The notes under the pieces: model-generated
What the model was told of the DNA's origin: nothing
Seen by the model: only the letters and a program-made list of their open reading frames with translations
Databases searched by the model: none
Shown: positions 7,180-15,794 of the stretch, one piece after another
How positions within the stretch are numbered: the first letter of the stretch is position 1
How the letters are laid out: each line of letters opens with the position of its first letter
Assembly (NCBI GenBank): GCA_903858115.1
Contig: CAIOHR010000204.1
Span: 1 to 64,000 of the forward strand
Origin: an uncultured Pirellula sp.
Lineage (GTDB): Bacteria > Planctomycetota > Planctomycetia > Pirellulales > Pirellulaceae
Direction of reading: 5' to 3'
Length of the DNA: 64,000 bases
Position numbers and translations under genes: made by a program

Positions 7180-9288
7180 ATGAGTCTAGCGCCAACCGAG
7201 AAGTTGACAACAAAGTCCAGCGTTTTTCGAAGTTCGCTTCGAGCGGGAGTCGCATTGATCTTGGTACTGCTCGGTACAGGGCAGATTGTCGGACGTCTCT
7301 TTTCCATCAATTCAACCAACACGCTGACGTACGAGCAGACCGTGCGTTCCGATCTCCAGGAAGAGTTAAAGTACTTGTCCGTTTTAGCGAGCGAGGAGGG
7401 CAAGGCAGAGGAGGCGGAGGTCTACAACGAGTTTTTGAAGCGAGAGTTCCTTTTTGATGCATCGAAATTGCAATCCGCCGACGCAGCCAAAGCGGCAAAA
7501 GATGCGAAAGCAAAAGCCGCGCGGCGATGGCCAATCCAAGCGCGTCGCGATAACTGGGTAAGTCGAGGCAAGGCCCTGGATACCGCTTCGCTTGTCAAGA
7601 AAGTGGTTGGTGAAACCAAGTTCCGACGTGAAGATCTGGTTGCCGAGCTCAAGTATCTCGCGGTTGTTGCTGCCGAATCGAATCAACCGGAAGAGCAAGC
7701 GGTTTATGAGCAAGCGATTCCACCTGTTTTGAAGGCGATCGCTGATGAGGAAAATCAAAAAATCAAGAAGCAACGTCCAGACGTTTTGGAATCGGAGCTG
7801 AAGACACCGGACCCATTCGCCCCGAGCAGTTTGCGGGATCCCAAGATCGTCGAACAAGTGAAGGCTGCCAAAGCGAGCGCAACGCATCATTGGCCGATCG
7901 CAATTCGCCGACAAGATATCGAAAGGTTTCAGCAACCTTGGAGCACGCTTGATCTATTAGAAGCCGTCGTCGCAGAAGTGAACAAACAACGTCCGTTTTT
8001 GAGCGGCAACGATCGGAGTCGCTGGCTAACGGTTCGGTCGCTTGTTGAGTTCGGGACCTTTGAGATCGATCAGATCATGAAGAACGAGCCAGCCTGGGAC
8101 TCCGTGGATGTCGTGAGTCATATGAATTCATCAGGCGAGCAACGGTTGTATTCCAGTAAACCCCCGATGCAAGCTGTTCTAGTGGCTGGCCCCTATTGGC
8201 TTCTGAACAAAGCAACTGGTTGGACATTGGGGACGCATCCCTTCGAAGTCGGACGCATCCTCTTGTTGTTGATTAACATTGTTCCGCTTGGGATCGCATG
8301 GTGGTATTGTGCCAGGCTACTGGACGCTTGGTGTGATGATGACCTCGCCTATGTTGGCTTGATGGCTTGCGTATGCTTCGCGACACTCCTTTCGACCTTC
8401 GCGGTGGCGTTCAATAATCACTTGTGGGGCGCGGTCAGTGCGATTGCAGCCACATGGCATGCAACACGTTGTTGGCAAAACAGAGAGAGCCGTTGGCATT
8501 TCATCGGTGCCGGCTTCTGGGCTGCCTTCGCATTTACGTGCGAACTTCCTGCGGCAAGCTTATTGGGCATGTTGGGGTTGTTGCTCCTCTGGCATGCACC
8601 ACGACCGACACTTCAGTGGGGTACGCCAGCGGTACTATTCGTTTTGCTGGCTTATTTTGGGACAAACTATATAGCCCACGGTCGTTGGAGTCCGCCGTAT
8701 TCCTTTGGTGCAGGGGATGTCAATACCGTGGATAGCAAACAAAGAGAGAATTGGTATGACTACGACTACATTCGTGGCTTTGATGGAAAGAAGGTAGACA
8801 GTTATTGGCGAAAGCCAGACAATCCCCTGGATCAAGGTGAGGCTTCGGCCAGTCATTATCTGATACATGCAACGGTCGGGCATCATGGGATTGTATCGTT
8901 GACACCAGTTCTGATCCTTGCGATCCCCGGAATGCTGCTTGGGTTTTGGAGTCCACGATTGGAGCAGCGACGATGGGTAGGGGCCACGACTGTCACATCG
9001 ATTGCTTGTCTCGTCTTTTATCTGTTCCTCTTGGATACGAGGCAGCGGAATTACGGTGGTACAACGTCCGCCTTCCGTCAGTTGATGTGGTTACATCCTC
9101 TTTGGCTGTTGGCATCAATACCCGCTGTGGAGAGGCTGATTCGCTTTCGATGGGGAATCGGCCTATTGAGCTTGCTGGCAGGACTCTCGATGGTGTCGGT
9201 TAGTTATCCAACGTGGAATCCTTGGACTCAGACATGGATCTGGAACCTGATGCTTTGGTTGGGGATCAGTCCGATGAGTCAGTCGTAG
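7180..9288 (+). CDS. Multi-pass membrane protein, glycosyltransferase-like, with duplicated soluble region
   Basis: A 702-residue protein. One N-terminal membrane segment (about 22-42) is followed by a soluble, alanine/lysine-rich region to about residue 325, then about nine or ten hydrophobic segments to the C-terminus. The overall shape, and the SSKPPMQAVLVAGPYWLL segment before the first of the later membrane helices, recall polyprenyl-phosphate-sugar-dependent (GT-C/ArnT-like) transferases, but I see no defining catalytic motif. The soluble region contains two related blocks: LKYL at 63-66 and 157-160, WPI at 117-119 and 238-240, each followed by an RR pair. It sits 76 bp after the GT2 gene. 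Function inferred only from context. Confidence 0.65.
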   Translation: MSLAPTEKLTTKSSVFRSSLRAGVALILVLLGTGQIVGRLFSINSTNTLTYEQTVRSDLQEELKYLSVLASEEGKAEEAEVYNEFLKREFLFDASKLQSADAAKAAKDAKAKAARRWPIQARRDNWVSRGKALDTASLVKKVVGETKFRREDLVAELKYLAVVAAESNQPEEQAVYEQAIPPVLKAIADEENQKIKKQRPDVLESELKTPDPFAPSSLRDPKIVEQVKAAKASATHHWPIAIRRQDIERFQQPWSTLDLLEAVVAEVNKQRPFLSGNDRSRWLTVRSLVEFGTFEIDQIMKNEPAWDSVDVVSHMNSSGEQRLYSSKPPMQAVLVAGPYWLLNKATGWTLGTHPFEVGRILLLLINIVPLGIAWWYCARLLDAWCDDDLAYVGLMACVCFATLLSTFAVAFNNHLWGAVSAIAATWHATRCWQNRESRWHFIGAGFWAAFAFTCELPAASLLGMLGLLLLWHAPRPTLQWGTPAVLFVLLAYFGTNYIAHGRWSPPYSFGAGDVNTVDSKQRENWYDYDYIRGFDGKKVDSYWRKPDNPLDQGEASASHYLIHATVGHHGIVSLTPVLILAIPGMLLGFWSPRLEQRRWVGATTVTSIACLVFYLFLLDTRQRNYGGTTSAFRQLMWLHPLWLLASIPAVERLIRFRWGIGLLSLLAGLSMVSVSYPTWNPWTQTWIWNLMLWLGISPMSQS

Positions 9289-9293
9289 TTGTT

Positions 9294-10427
9294 TCAAGAG
9301 ATGAACTTGCTCGGAGGAGCAGGTCTTCCAAAGTAGTAGCCTTGGGCGAGAACGAATCCAACCTCCCTACAAACGATGGCTTCTTTCTCGGTTTCGATTC
9401 CCTCAGCTAGCGGAATTACCCCGAGATCGATAACGACTTGGACTAGCGATCGTAGCACTTTGACCCGGTCCACGGAACCGCTGTCGATATTGCGAATGAG
9501 ACTCATATCAAACTTCATCACGTCCGGTGGAGCATTGCCCAGTTCGGCAAGTCGGTTTTGTCCGGCCCCGAAGTCGTCGTAGGCTATTTTGATATTGAGG
9601 TCTCGCAAGCCTTTTCTCAATTCACGCATTTGTGCTGCACTGGTGATGGCGGCTTCATGCACTTCCAAGGTGATGGGTGTATCAGGCGTCATGGCTCGGA
9701 CATTGCTTATCGACTCGAGAAGATCGTTTCTTCCGAGTTCGAGCGGGTGAGTGTTCACGTAGATATCGCTTCCCTTTGGCAAGGCTAATCCTTCGCGAAT
9801 CCCTTCCCATCGCAACATTTGGCTCAGTTCGATCTCCATGTTCAATTTCGCGGCTGCACCGAACATAGCAGCGCTCGTTTCCAGACCGAACATCCTACTT
9901 CTCGCAAGTACTTCGTAACCTTTGATTGATGAACCATCGATAGAAACGATCGGTTGAAAGAATGGTGTGACGAGCCGTTTTTCCATCATGCGATCGAACT
10001 GCACCAGGGCCAGCGCTTGGTCGCAGACATCTTCGGCTACGGTATTCGATGCGGTCGCGTGGTCATCGCAGCGAATACGGAATGCAACATCAGCAAATTG
10101 GACGACATCGTCCTTCTTGAGAGTGGCCATGTCCCTGACGCGTACACCATTCACGTAGGTTCCGTTGGTGCTTTGTCGGTCGATCAAAAAGAGATTGGAA
10201 TCACGTACCGTTAGGTCGGCGTGATGGCTGGAAACTGCTCTGGACTGAAGCTGAAGACAGCAACCGGCTTTTCTCCCAATCGAAAAGGGAACAGGCTGTA
10301 CCACCGTCAGCCATTCGGACATTGCCTGTCCGATAGCTTCTAGAATCCAAACAGTCTTTACGTCAATCGACGAGCGCGAGGCCGACGTCAAAATTGGATT
10401 TTTTAGGGATCCTGTGTCAACAGCCAT
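9294..10427 (-). CDS. FHA-EAL domain protein, probable c-di-GMP phosphodiesterase
   Basis: A 377-residue cytoplasmic signalling protein. Residues about 25-115 form a forkhead-associated domain, with SIGRK, SSHH and the STNGTYVNG motif that binds phosphothreonine. Residues about 140-375 are an EAL domain in which EVL replaces EAL, while the expected metal and catalytic positions remain: the N of YVNTHP, the E of LEVHE, DD in YDDFGAG, the K of VMKFD, the E of EGIE and the Q of LAQGYYFGRP. Activity is therefore likely. Start chosen at the ATG 10427; an in-frame TTG lies at 10442. The fusion suggests that Ser/Thr kinase signalling feeds into c-di-GMP turnover. Confidence 0.9.
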   Translation of the reverse strand: MAVDTGSLKNPILTSASRSSIDVKTVWILEAIGQAMSEWLTVVQPVPFSIGRKAGCCLQLQSRAVSSHHADLTVRDSNLFLIDRQSTNGTYVNGVRVRDMATLKKDDVVQFADVAFRIRCDDHATASNTVAEDVCDQALALVQFDRMMEKRLVTPFFQPIVSIDGSSIKGYEVLARSRMFGLETSAAMFGAAAKLNMEIELSQMLRWEGIREGLALPKGSDIYVNTHPLELGRNDLLESISNVRAMTPDTPITLEVHEAAITSAAQMRELRKGLRDLNIKIAYDDFGAGQNRLAELGNAPPDVMKFDMSLIRNIDSGSVDRVKVLRSLVQVVIDLGVIPLAEGIETEKEAIVCREVGFVLAQGYYFGRPAPPSKFIS

Positions 10428-10716
10428 AGTACCTAGACTCAATCGTCTCGGAAGATTTATACAAGAGGAAGCCGGGCATTTCGGTGGCCAGGTAGCACAC
10501 CACTCACAAACATGTATTGGTGCAGTCTAGGACATTAAATGAGCGCATGACCGAAAAATTGATCCAGACGGATTTTTTTTTTCGACTTGGGACGGATTTT
10601 CGGAATGATTGCAACATCCAGCCCACATTTGGCCGATCCTCCAACAATTCCTATCATATGTAAAAAGCTATCCTAACGATTAGGCTGACCGTTTGGATAA
10701 AAGAGGGTTTGCCAGA

Positions 10717-12366
10717 ATGCAATCTAGGATTGGACCGAGTACCGCACAATTCACAGGCGATGCGCTTCCTGCAGTATTGAATGAGGATGCATTTTGGCCC
10801 TTTGAGCCAAAATCGCTCGAGGAGAGCGGAATCTCCGAGATGGTTCTGGAATCGCTCGTTTTGCAGATCTTTCTTAGTGTTGGTACGATCACGGGGCGAG
10901 GCCTTACCGACCGAGTCAAGCTCCCGTTCCGAATTGTTGAACAGTTGCTAGCGCAATTGAGGGTAAGGCAAATGGTCGCTCACGCCCGTCCTGCTAGCCT
11001 CAATGATTTCTACTATAGCTTGACCGAGAATGGTCAAAAAAGGGCGTTGAACTACCAAAGGAACTTTTCCTACACAGGACCGGCCCCAGTTCCCTTAATG
11101 GATTACATCCTCAGTGTCGAGGCGCAAGCGAGTACTTTTGAGGCCATTACCAAGAATCGGCTGATCTCGTCGTTGGGAAATGTTACCTATGAGGAATCGT
11201 GGCTTGATTTCATAGGGCCAGCAATCAATAGTAACTCTGGCATCTTTTTATATGGTCCTCCGGGAAATGGTAAAACGACCATTGCAAGGTGTCTTGCCGC
11301 ATGTCGAGGCGAGGAAGTGTGGATACCACATGCGATTATTGATGATGGAATCATTATCAAATTCTTCGATGCTTCTTATCACCAAATCGCAAAGCAAACA
11401 TTAACCCATTCCGGTTTGGTTGCGGATCAAGAGCATGACAGGCGATGGGTGCGAGTGAAAAGGCCAACGGTTATTGTTGGTGGAGAACTTACCCTCGACC
11501 ATTTGGAGATTCGACATGATCCTCGCAGCAATACCTGCGAAGCACCGATTCAAATGAAGAGTAATTGCGGATGTTTGCTGATTGACGACTTCGGTCGCCA
11601 GCGGATGGAACCGGCGGAACTCCTGAATCGCTGGATCATTCCTTTAGAAAATCGTCATGATTATTTGAATTTGCCTACAGGGAAAAAGTTTTGTGTCCCA
11701 TTTGAGCAGATCATTTTGTTTTCCACGAATCTTCAACCGGAGTCTTTGGTGGACGAGGCGTTTCTTCGCCGAGTGCCGTTCAAGATTCACATCGGGGATC
11801 CCACCATCGAAGAGTTCATGGAAATTTTTCGACGGGCGTGCGAAAGTTACGAAATTGCATGGAGACCGGAGAATGTTGAAGCATTGATACATAATCACTA
11901 CCGCAAAACGGGTCGATCGCTTCGGAGGTGCCACCCACGGGACCTTCTTCATCAAATCCAGTGCTTGTGTGCCTATCGAAATGAGCGGATGGAGCTTCGA
12001 AGCGATTTCTTGGAGATTGCGTGTAATAATTATTTTGGCAATTCACCGATTCTGGAATCAGAGTATTCGTCTGCAGCGAATCTTTCAGCAGCAACTGCTC
12101 CTATTTCCGAACCCTTGTTAACGCAAAGATTAGCGAATTCCATACCACTGAGTTGTCCTACAGAAATGTCGCAAAGAAATTCCTTACCGAGTCCAATGAT
12201 CCCTCTTGGAAAGAAATCTTTACAAGAGGATGCACCCGGGCCTGCCACCGCAACGAGTCCCGAAAAATTCAAGACCTTTCCTTCGGTTCTCCAGACTTGC
12301 CCAAATGTACCAGACTCGGCGATCCGCAATATTCCCAACTCGCCGAATTTAGCAACGGACGGATGA
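10717..12366 (+). CDS. AAA+ ATPase with N-terminal winged-helix-like region
   Basis: A 549-residue protein. Walker A (GPPGNGKT) is at residues 180-187, Walker B reads LLIDDFGRQ near 290, and the sensor segment IILFSTNLQPESL followed by AFLRRVPF supplies sensor-1 and arginine-finger candidates. The first 120 residues look like a winged-helix domain, ending with YYSLTENGQKRAL. The last 110 residues are Ser/Pro-rich and probably disordered. The ATG at 10717 is preferred over an upstream TTG at 10693 because of the AGAGG sequence before it. The gene ends 7 bp before the kinase-tubulin gene, so the two are almost certainly cotranscribed and probably act together. Specific function unknown. Confidence 0.82.
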   Translation: MQSRIGPSTAQFTGDALPAVLNEDAFWPFEPKSLEESGISEMVLESLVLQIFLSVGTITGRGLTDRVKLPFRIVEQLLAQLRVRQMVAHARPASLNDFYYSLTENGQKRALNYQRNFSYTGPAPVPLMDYILSVEAQASTFEAITKNRLISSLGNVTYEESWLDFIGPAINSNSGIFLYGPPGNGKTTIARCLAACRGEEVWIPHAIIDDGIIIKFFDASYHQIAKQTLTHSGLVADQEHDRRWVRVKRPTVIVGGELTLDHLEIRHDPRSNTCEAPIQMKSNCGCLLIDDFGRQRMEPAELLNRWIIPLENRHDYLNLPTGKKFCVPFEQIILFSTNLQPESLVDEAFLRRVPFKIHIGDPTIEEFMEIFRRACESYEIAWRPENVEALIHNHYRKTGRSLRRCHPRDLLHQIQCLCAYRNERMELRSDFLEIACNNYFGNSPILESEYSSAANLSAATAPISEPLLTQRLANSIPLSCPTEMSQRNSLPSPMIPLGKKSLQEDAPGPATATSPEKFKTFPSVLQTCPNVPDSAIRNIPNSPNLATDG

Positions 12367-12373
12367 TGCGATC

Positions 12374-15300
12374 ATGAGCATGTTAAGCGCCAAGATGCAA
12401 GCAGGCTTTGAGCCTATCGCCGGGTATGTTCTCAGGGAGAAGCTAGGCTCTGGAGGCTATGGAGACGTATGGTCTGCAGATGCTCCAGGTGGACTCCAAA
12501 AAGCGATCAAGATCGTTCACGGTAGCATTGACGAAAGTCGGGCAGCGAGCGAGCTTAAGTCGCTTCAGCGAATTCGACAAGTGAATCATCCGTTTATCTT
12601 GTCTCTCGAACGGATTGAAGTCGTAGAGAGACAGCTAATCATTGTCACCGAGTTAGCTCAGTGTTCTTTGTTACATCAATACATGGAGTATCGTGAAAAA
12701 GGATTTTCGGGAATTGCGCGTGACCGCCTTCTCAACTATCTAAAGGATGCCGCGGAGGGGCTTGATTTTCTGTGCCAAAAGCATGATTTACAACACCTCG
12801 ATGTAAAGCCTGGAAATCTCCTGCTGGTTTCCGATCGAATCAAAGTTGCGGACTTTGGACTGGTGAAGGATTTACAGTCCAATTCCCAGTCTCTGATGAG
12901 TGGTCTTACTCCGACCTATGCAGCTCCCGAGATGTTTGACGGTCGGCCTGGTCGCTACAGCGATCAATACTCGCTTGCCATTGTTTACCAGGAAATGCTT
13001 ACAGGTAGCTTGCCCTTCCGAGGACGCACCACAGCGCAATTGGCTAACGAACATTTGCATAAAGCACCTGCACTAGACGGGTTGCCCGCTGCAGAGCGGG
13101 CAATCATTGCCAAAGCGCTCTCCAAGAAACCTCAACAGCGGTTCACTGACTGCAAAGAAATGTTTCATGCTATTGAGAATGCAGCTAATGCTGTTGAGCC
13201 GGTCAATGTGTTGCCGATAGTACATGTTCGCGGTTGGAGTCCAAATCTGCCAAAGGAAAAGAGCTGGTCCCTACCAAGCAATTCAGCAAGTCGGAATTCC
13301 GCCAGACCCAAATCGGAAACGTGGGCGCCGGGAATCCAGAAAAATCCACTTGTTGCAAACGCAGTCGATCGTAAGGACACAAATGGGACTTCATCGGAGG
13401 CTTCGTCCGAGTCGCCTTCAAAACTGATTATTGCGATAGGTGGCTTTGCGGTGGAGTCCGTGAGCGTACTCCGCAGTCAGCTTTCTGCGCCGGCAACGTT
13501 GTGCGAGGTTGCGGATAGATACCTAGTCTTGGATACAGATTTTCGATCGCTTGAACCATTGGTTGACTGCAGCAATCCCCATCGATTGGATTATGGATCC
13601 GTTGTCCATTTGCCGATCAAGACACCCAGCTATTGTCGAGAAGAGACAAAGTCTTTTCCTCAACTGAGTCGAAGGTGGGTATACAACATACCGCGATCCC
13701 AGCGAACTGAGGGGGTTAGGCCTCTTGGTATGCTGGCTCTTCTCGACCATGCTTCCTTGATGTTTGATCGACTGCAAATTGCCTTGAGCGATCTCATGGA
13801 GCAGGATAGCAAGATGTCTGTCATCCGAGTGAAGCTGATCGCATCTCTCATGGGTGGGACGGGCAGTGCGATGGTAACCGAGCTTGGCTTTATGGTAAGG
13901 CAGGCTGCAGAAGCGTTGGGAGTGAACGTTCATGTGGAGCTAATTTGCTCGTGTGCTTCACCGTGCCCGACAGCCTTGGGAGACCTCGCATCGGCCTCTG
14001 CGATGGCTAGTTTAATTGAAATCAACCACTACTTCCGAACGGGAGGGCTGCATACAGCACTTCCTTCGATCCCAGAGAGCGGAATCCATCTTCCTCCGTT
14101 TGATCAAGTTCGAGTCATCTATGGCGGGCAGTTGGGGAATGATGCTGACAAAGCCGATGCAGCCCGCGAGGTCGCTACATTTTTGTTGTTGGGATCGAAG
14201 ACTCTGGACTACGCCAATTTAGAGAACTATTCAGATTCCTCAGGATGTCCTTGGGCCAGCACGATTCGCGCTACCATCTTCCCCATCGACGTGTTCTGCT
14301 ATCCAAATCTTTCGGCTACAACTGCGATTTTACAGTCGATCATTCCGTGGATCGTTTCGATGAACCATGCGATAGAAAACGCCGATAGCAGTTCGGGGAC
14401 TAACACCAATAACCAATCTGAAAAAAATAAATTTCTCGTAGCCGATCTCTTCCGAGAGTGCAAGTGGAATGCACAAGCCTGGGTTTGCGAATGCATGAAA
14501 AGCATTGTGCCTTCACCGCGAGAGTTGGTCGGAGTTGTCCCCGCTATTGAAACGCAAGAAATCGATGGCTTGGAAAAGGAGTTCGTGGATTTTTTGCCGT
14601 TGATCTCGGAACAGTTGGGTATTCCAGTCCTGGATATTGCCAAGGGAGTAAGATCACTCTTTGCAAAGTCCATGAGTCAGTTGGAATCAACTCTGAAGGA
14701 GAAGTGGTTGCTCACTCCTCCAAATTGGGAGGCCTTTCCGTCACTGCTCGAATCTATCCAGGTGCAGTTGAAGCTGAATGCAAACTCGCTGTTCACGGTT
14801 GCAAAAAAGTTGAGTGAGAAACACGACGAACTGATTGAAATGGTCGTGGCTGCCGATGAGAAAAATCGAGAGTTGAATGAGCAACTATCGAAGCTGGGTG
14901 TCGAATCAACCTTTCATGTGGTTGCAGGAAGAATTTTGGCACGGATCGCAATGCAGTTGGACCCATTTCGCGTTTCTTGGCAGCAGGTTTCCATCAAATT
15001 AGCTGCAATTTTCTCTACCTATTGCGAGCGACTTTCGACTCAGGTGCTCGGTAGATCAATTGACAAGTTCTTTGAGGCAAATCCATCGATGCAAAACCAT
15101 TCTTCATTGACGAAGGCAATTGCCGAGACAAGATCGTTAGTGATGGAAGAATGGGCGAAATCGCTACGTTCTCTCAATGCTCCAAAGGGCAACGAGCTCC
15201 GCTCGCGGGATCGTGATATTCACAAGATGCTCGACGAGTTGGTAGCGTCTTTGGCAGCAACAATTGAAGCAAAGCGTCGCGAACAATTAGGGGCTAGTCA

Positions 15301-15751
15301 CGATTCAGATAGTGTTACATCGTCCTTTGACTTGACCTCTGTCTCGTCACTCGAAGCTTTAACCTCGGATGCCACATTCAAACAGAATTCTGAATCTGCT
15401 GGAAAGCCACCTAGCGACGATCCGTATGATCTTGATTCGAAAATTGCCTACGGGATTCCCCATCTCGCAGATTTCGCACATCAGCTTAAGAAAACCCTGG
15501 TTATCTCAAGCCTTTCCTGGTCGCAGATTCCAGAGGAGTTTCGGGCACGAATCGAATCTCAATGCACTATTGAAATCCGACAAGTGTACGGGGTGCCAAC
15601 GCTTCTCTGCGAAGCCAACGATTTAAATCTAGAAGAGATGGTCGACAAAGTTTGGATGCCGACCGACACAACTTGGCAATTGATTCCCAGGATTCTTTCG
15701 CGTGTTGATGTAGAGTGGATTCCGTTTAGCCTTGTTTCTCAGCAAGCTTGA
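12374..15751 (+). CDS. Serine/threonine protein kinase fused to a tubulin/FtsZ-like domain
   Basis: A 1125-residue protein. Residues about 18-275 are a Hanks-type kinase: glycine loop GSGGYG at 25-30, ATP lysine K46, alphaC glutamate E60, catalytic loop HLDVKPGN with D143 and N148, DFG at 160-162 and an APE motif. Leucine replaces the HRD arginine. After a Ser/Pro linker, a domain starting near 347 opens with IIAIGGFAVESV and carries GGTGS at 494-498 within SLMGGTGSAMV, matching the GTP-binding glycine loop of the tubulin/FtsZ superfamily, most like the large Tubulin_2 (FtsZl-2) group. Residues about 700-1000 are mostly helical. No transmembrane segment is seen. The operon partner upstream is an AAA+ ATPase. 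The fold call is from motifs, without a profile search. Confidence 0.83.
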   Translation: MSMLSAKMQAGFEPIAGYVLREKLGSGGYGDVWSADAPGGLQKAIKIVHGSIDESRAASELKSLQRIRQVNHPFILSLERIEVVERQLIIVTELAQCSLLHQYMEYREKGFSGIARDRLLNYLKDAAEGLDFLCQKHDLQHLDVKPGNLLLVSDRIKVADFGLVKDLQSNSQSLMSGLTPTYAAPEMFDGRPGRYSDQYSLAIVYQEMLTGSLPFRGRTTAQLANEHLHKAPALDGLPAAERAIIAKALSKKPQQRFTDCKEMFHAIENAANAVEPVNVLPIVHVRGWSPNLPKEKSWSLPSNSASRNSARPKSETWAPGIQKNPLVANAVDRKDTNGTSSEASSESPSKLIIAIGGFAVESVSVLRSQLSAPATLCEVADRYLVLDTDFRSLEPLVDCSNPHRLDYGSVVHLPIKTPSYCREETKSFPQLSRRWVYNIPRSQRTEGVRPLGMLALLDHASLMFDRLQIALSDLMEQDSKMSVIRVKLIASLMGGTGSAMVTELGFMVRQAAEALGVNVHVELICSCASPCPTALGDLASASAMASLIEINHYFRTGGLHTALPSIPESGIHLPPFDQVRVIYGGQLGNDADKADAAREVATFLLLGSKTLDYANLENYSDSSGCPWASTIRATIFPIDVFCYPNLSATTAILQSIIPWIVSMNHAIENADSSSGTNTNNQSEKNKFLVADLFRECKWNAQAWVCECMKSIVPSPRELVGVVPAIETQEIDGLEKEFVDFLPLISEQLGIPVLDIAKGVRSLFAKSMSQLESTLKEKWLLTPPNWEAFPSLLESIQVQLKLNANSLFTVAKKLSEKHDELIEMVVAADEKNRELNEQLSKLGVESTFHVVAGRILARIAMQLDPFRVSWQQVSIKLAAIFSTYCERLSTQVLGRSIDKFFEANPSMQNHSSLTKAIAETRSLVMEEWAKSLRSLNAPKGNELRSRDRDIHKMLDELVASLAATIEAKRREQLGASHDSDSVTSSFDLTSVSSLEALTSDATFKQNSESAGKPPSDDPYDLDSKIAYGIPHLADFAHQLKKTLVISSLSWSQIPEEFRARIESQCTIEIRQVYGVPTLLCEANDLNLEEMVDKVWMPTDTTWQLIPRILSRVDVEWIPFSLVSQQA

Positions 15752-15794
15752 TCCAAACTGCGAAAACTGCGATAATCCATCGAGGAGCAATCGC

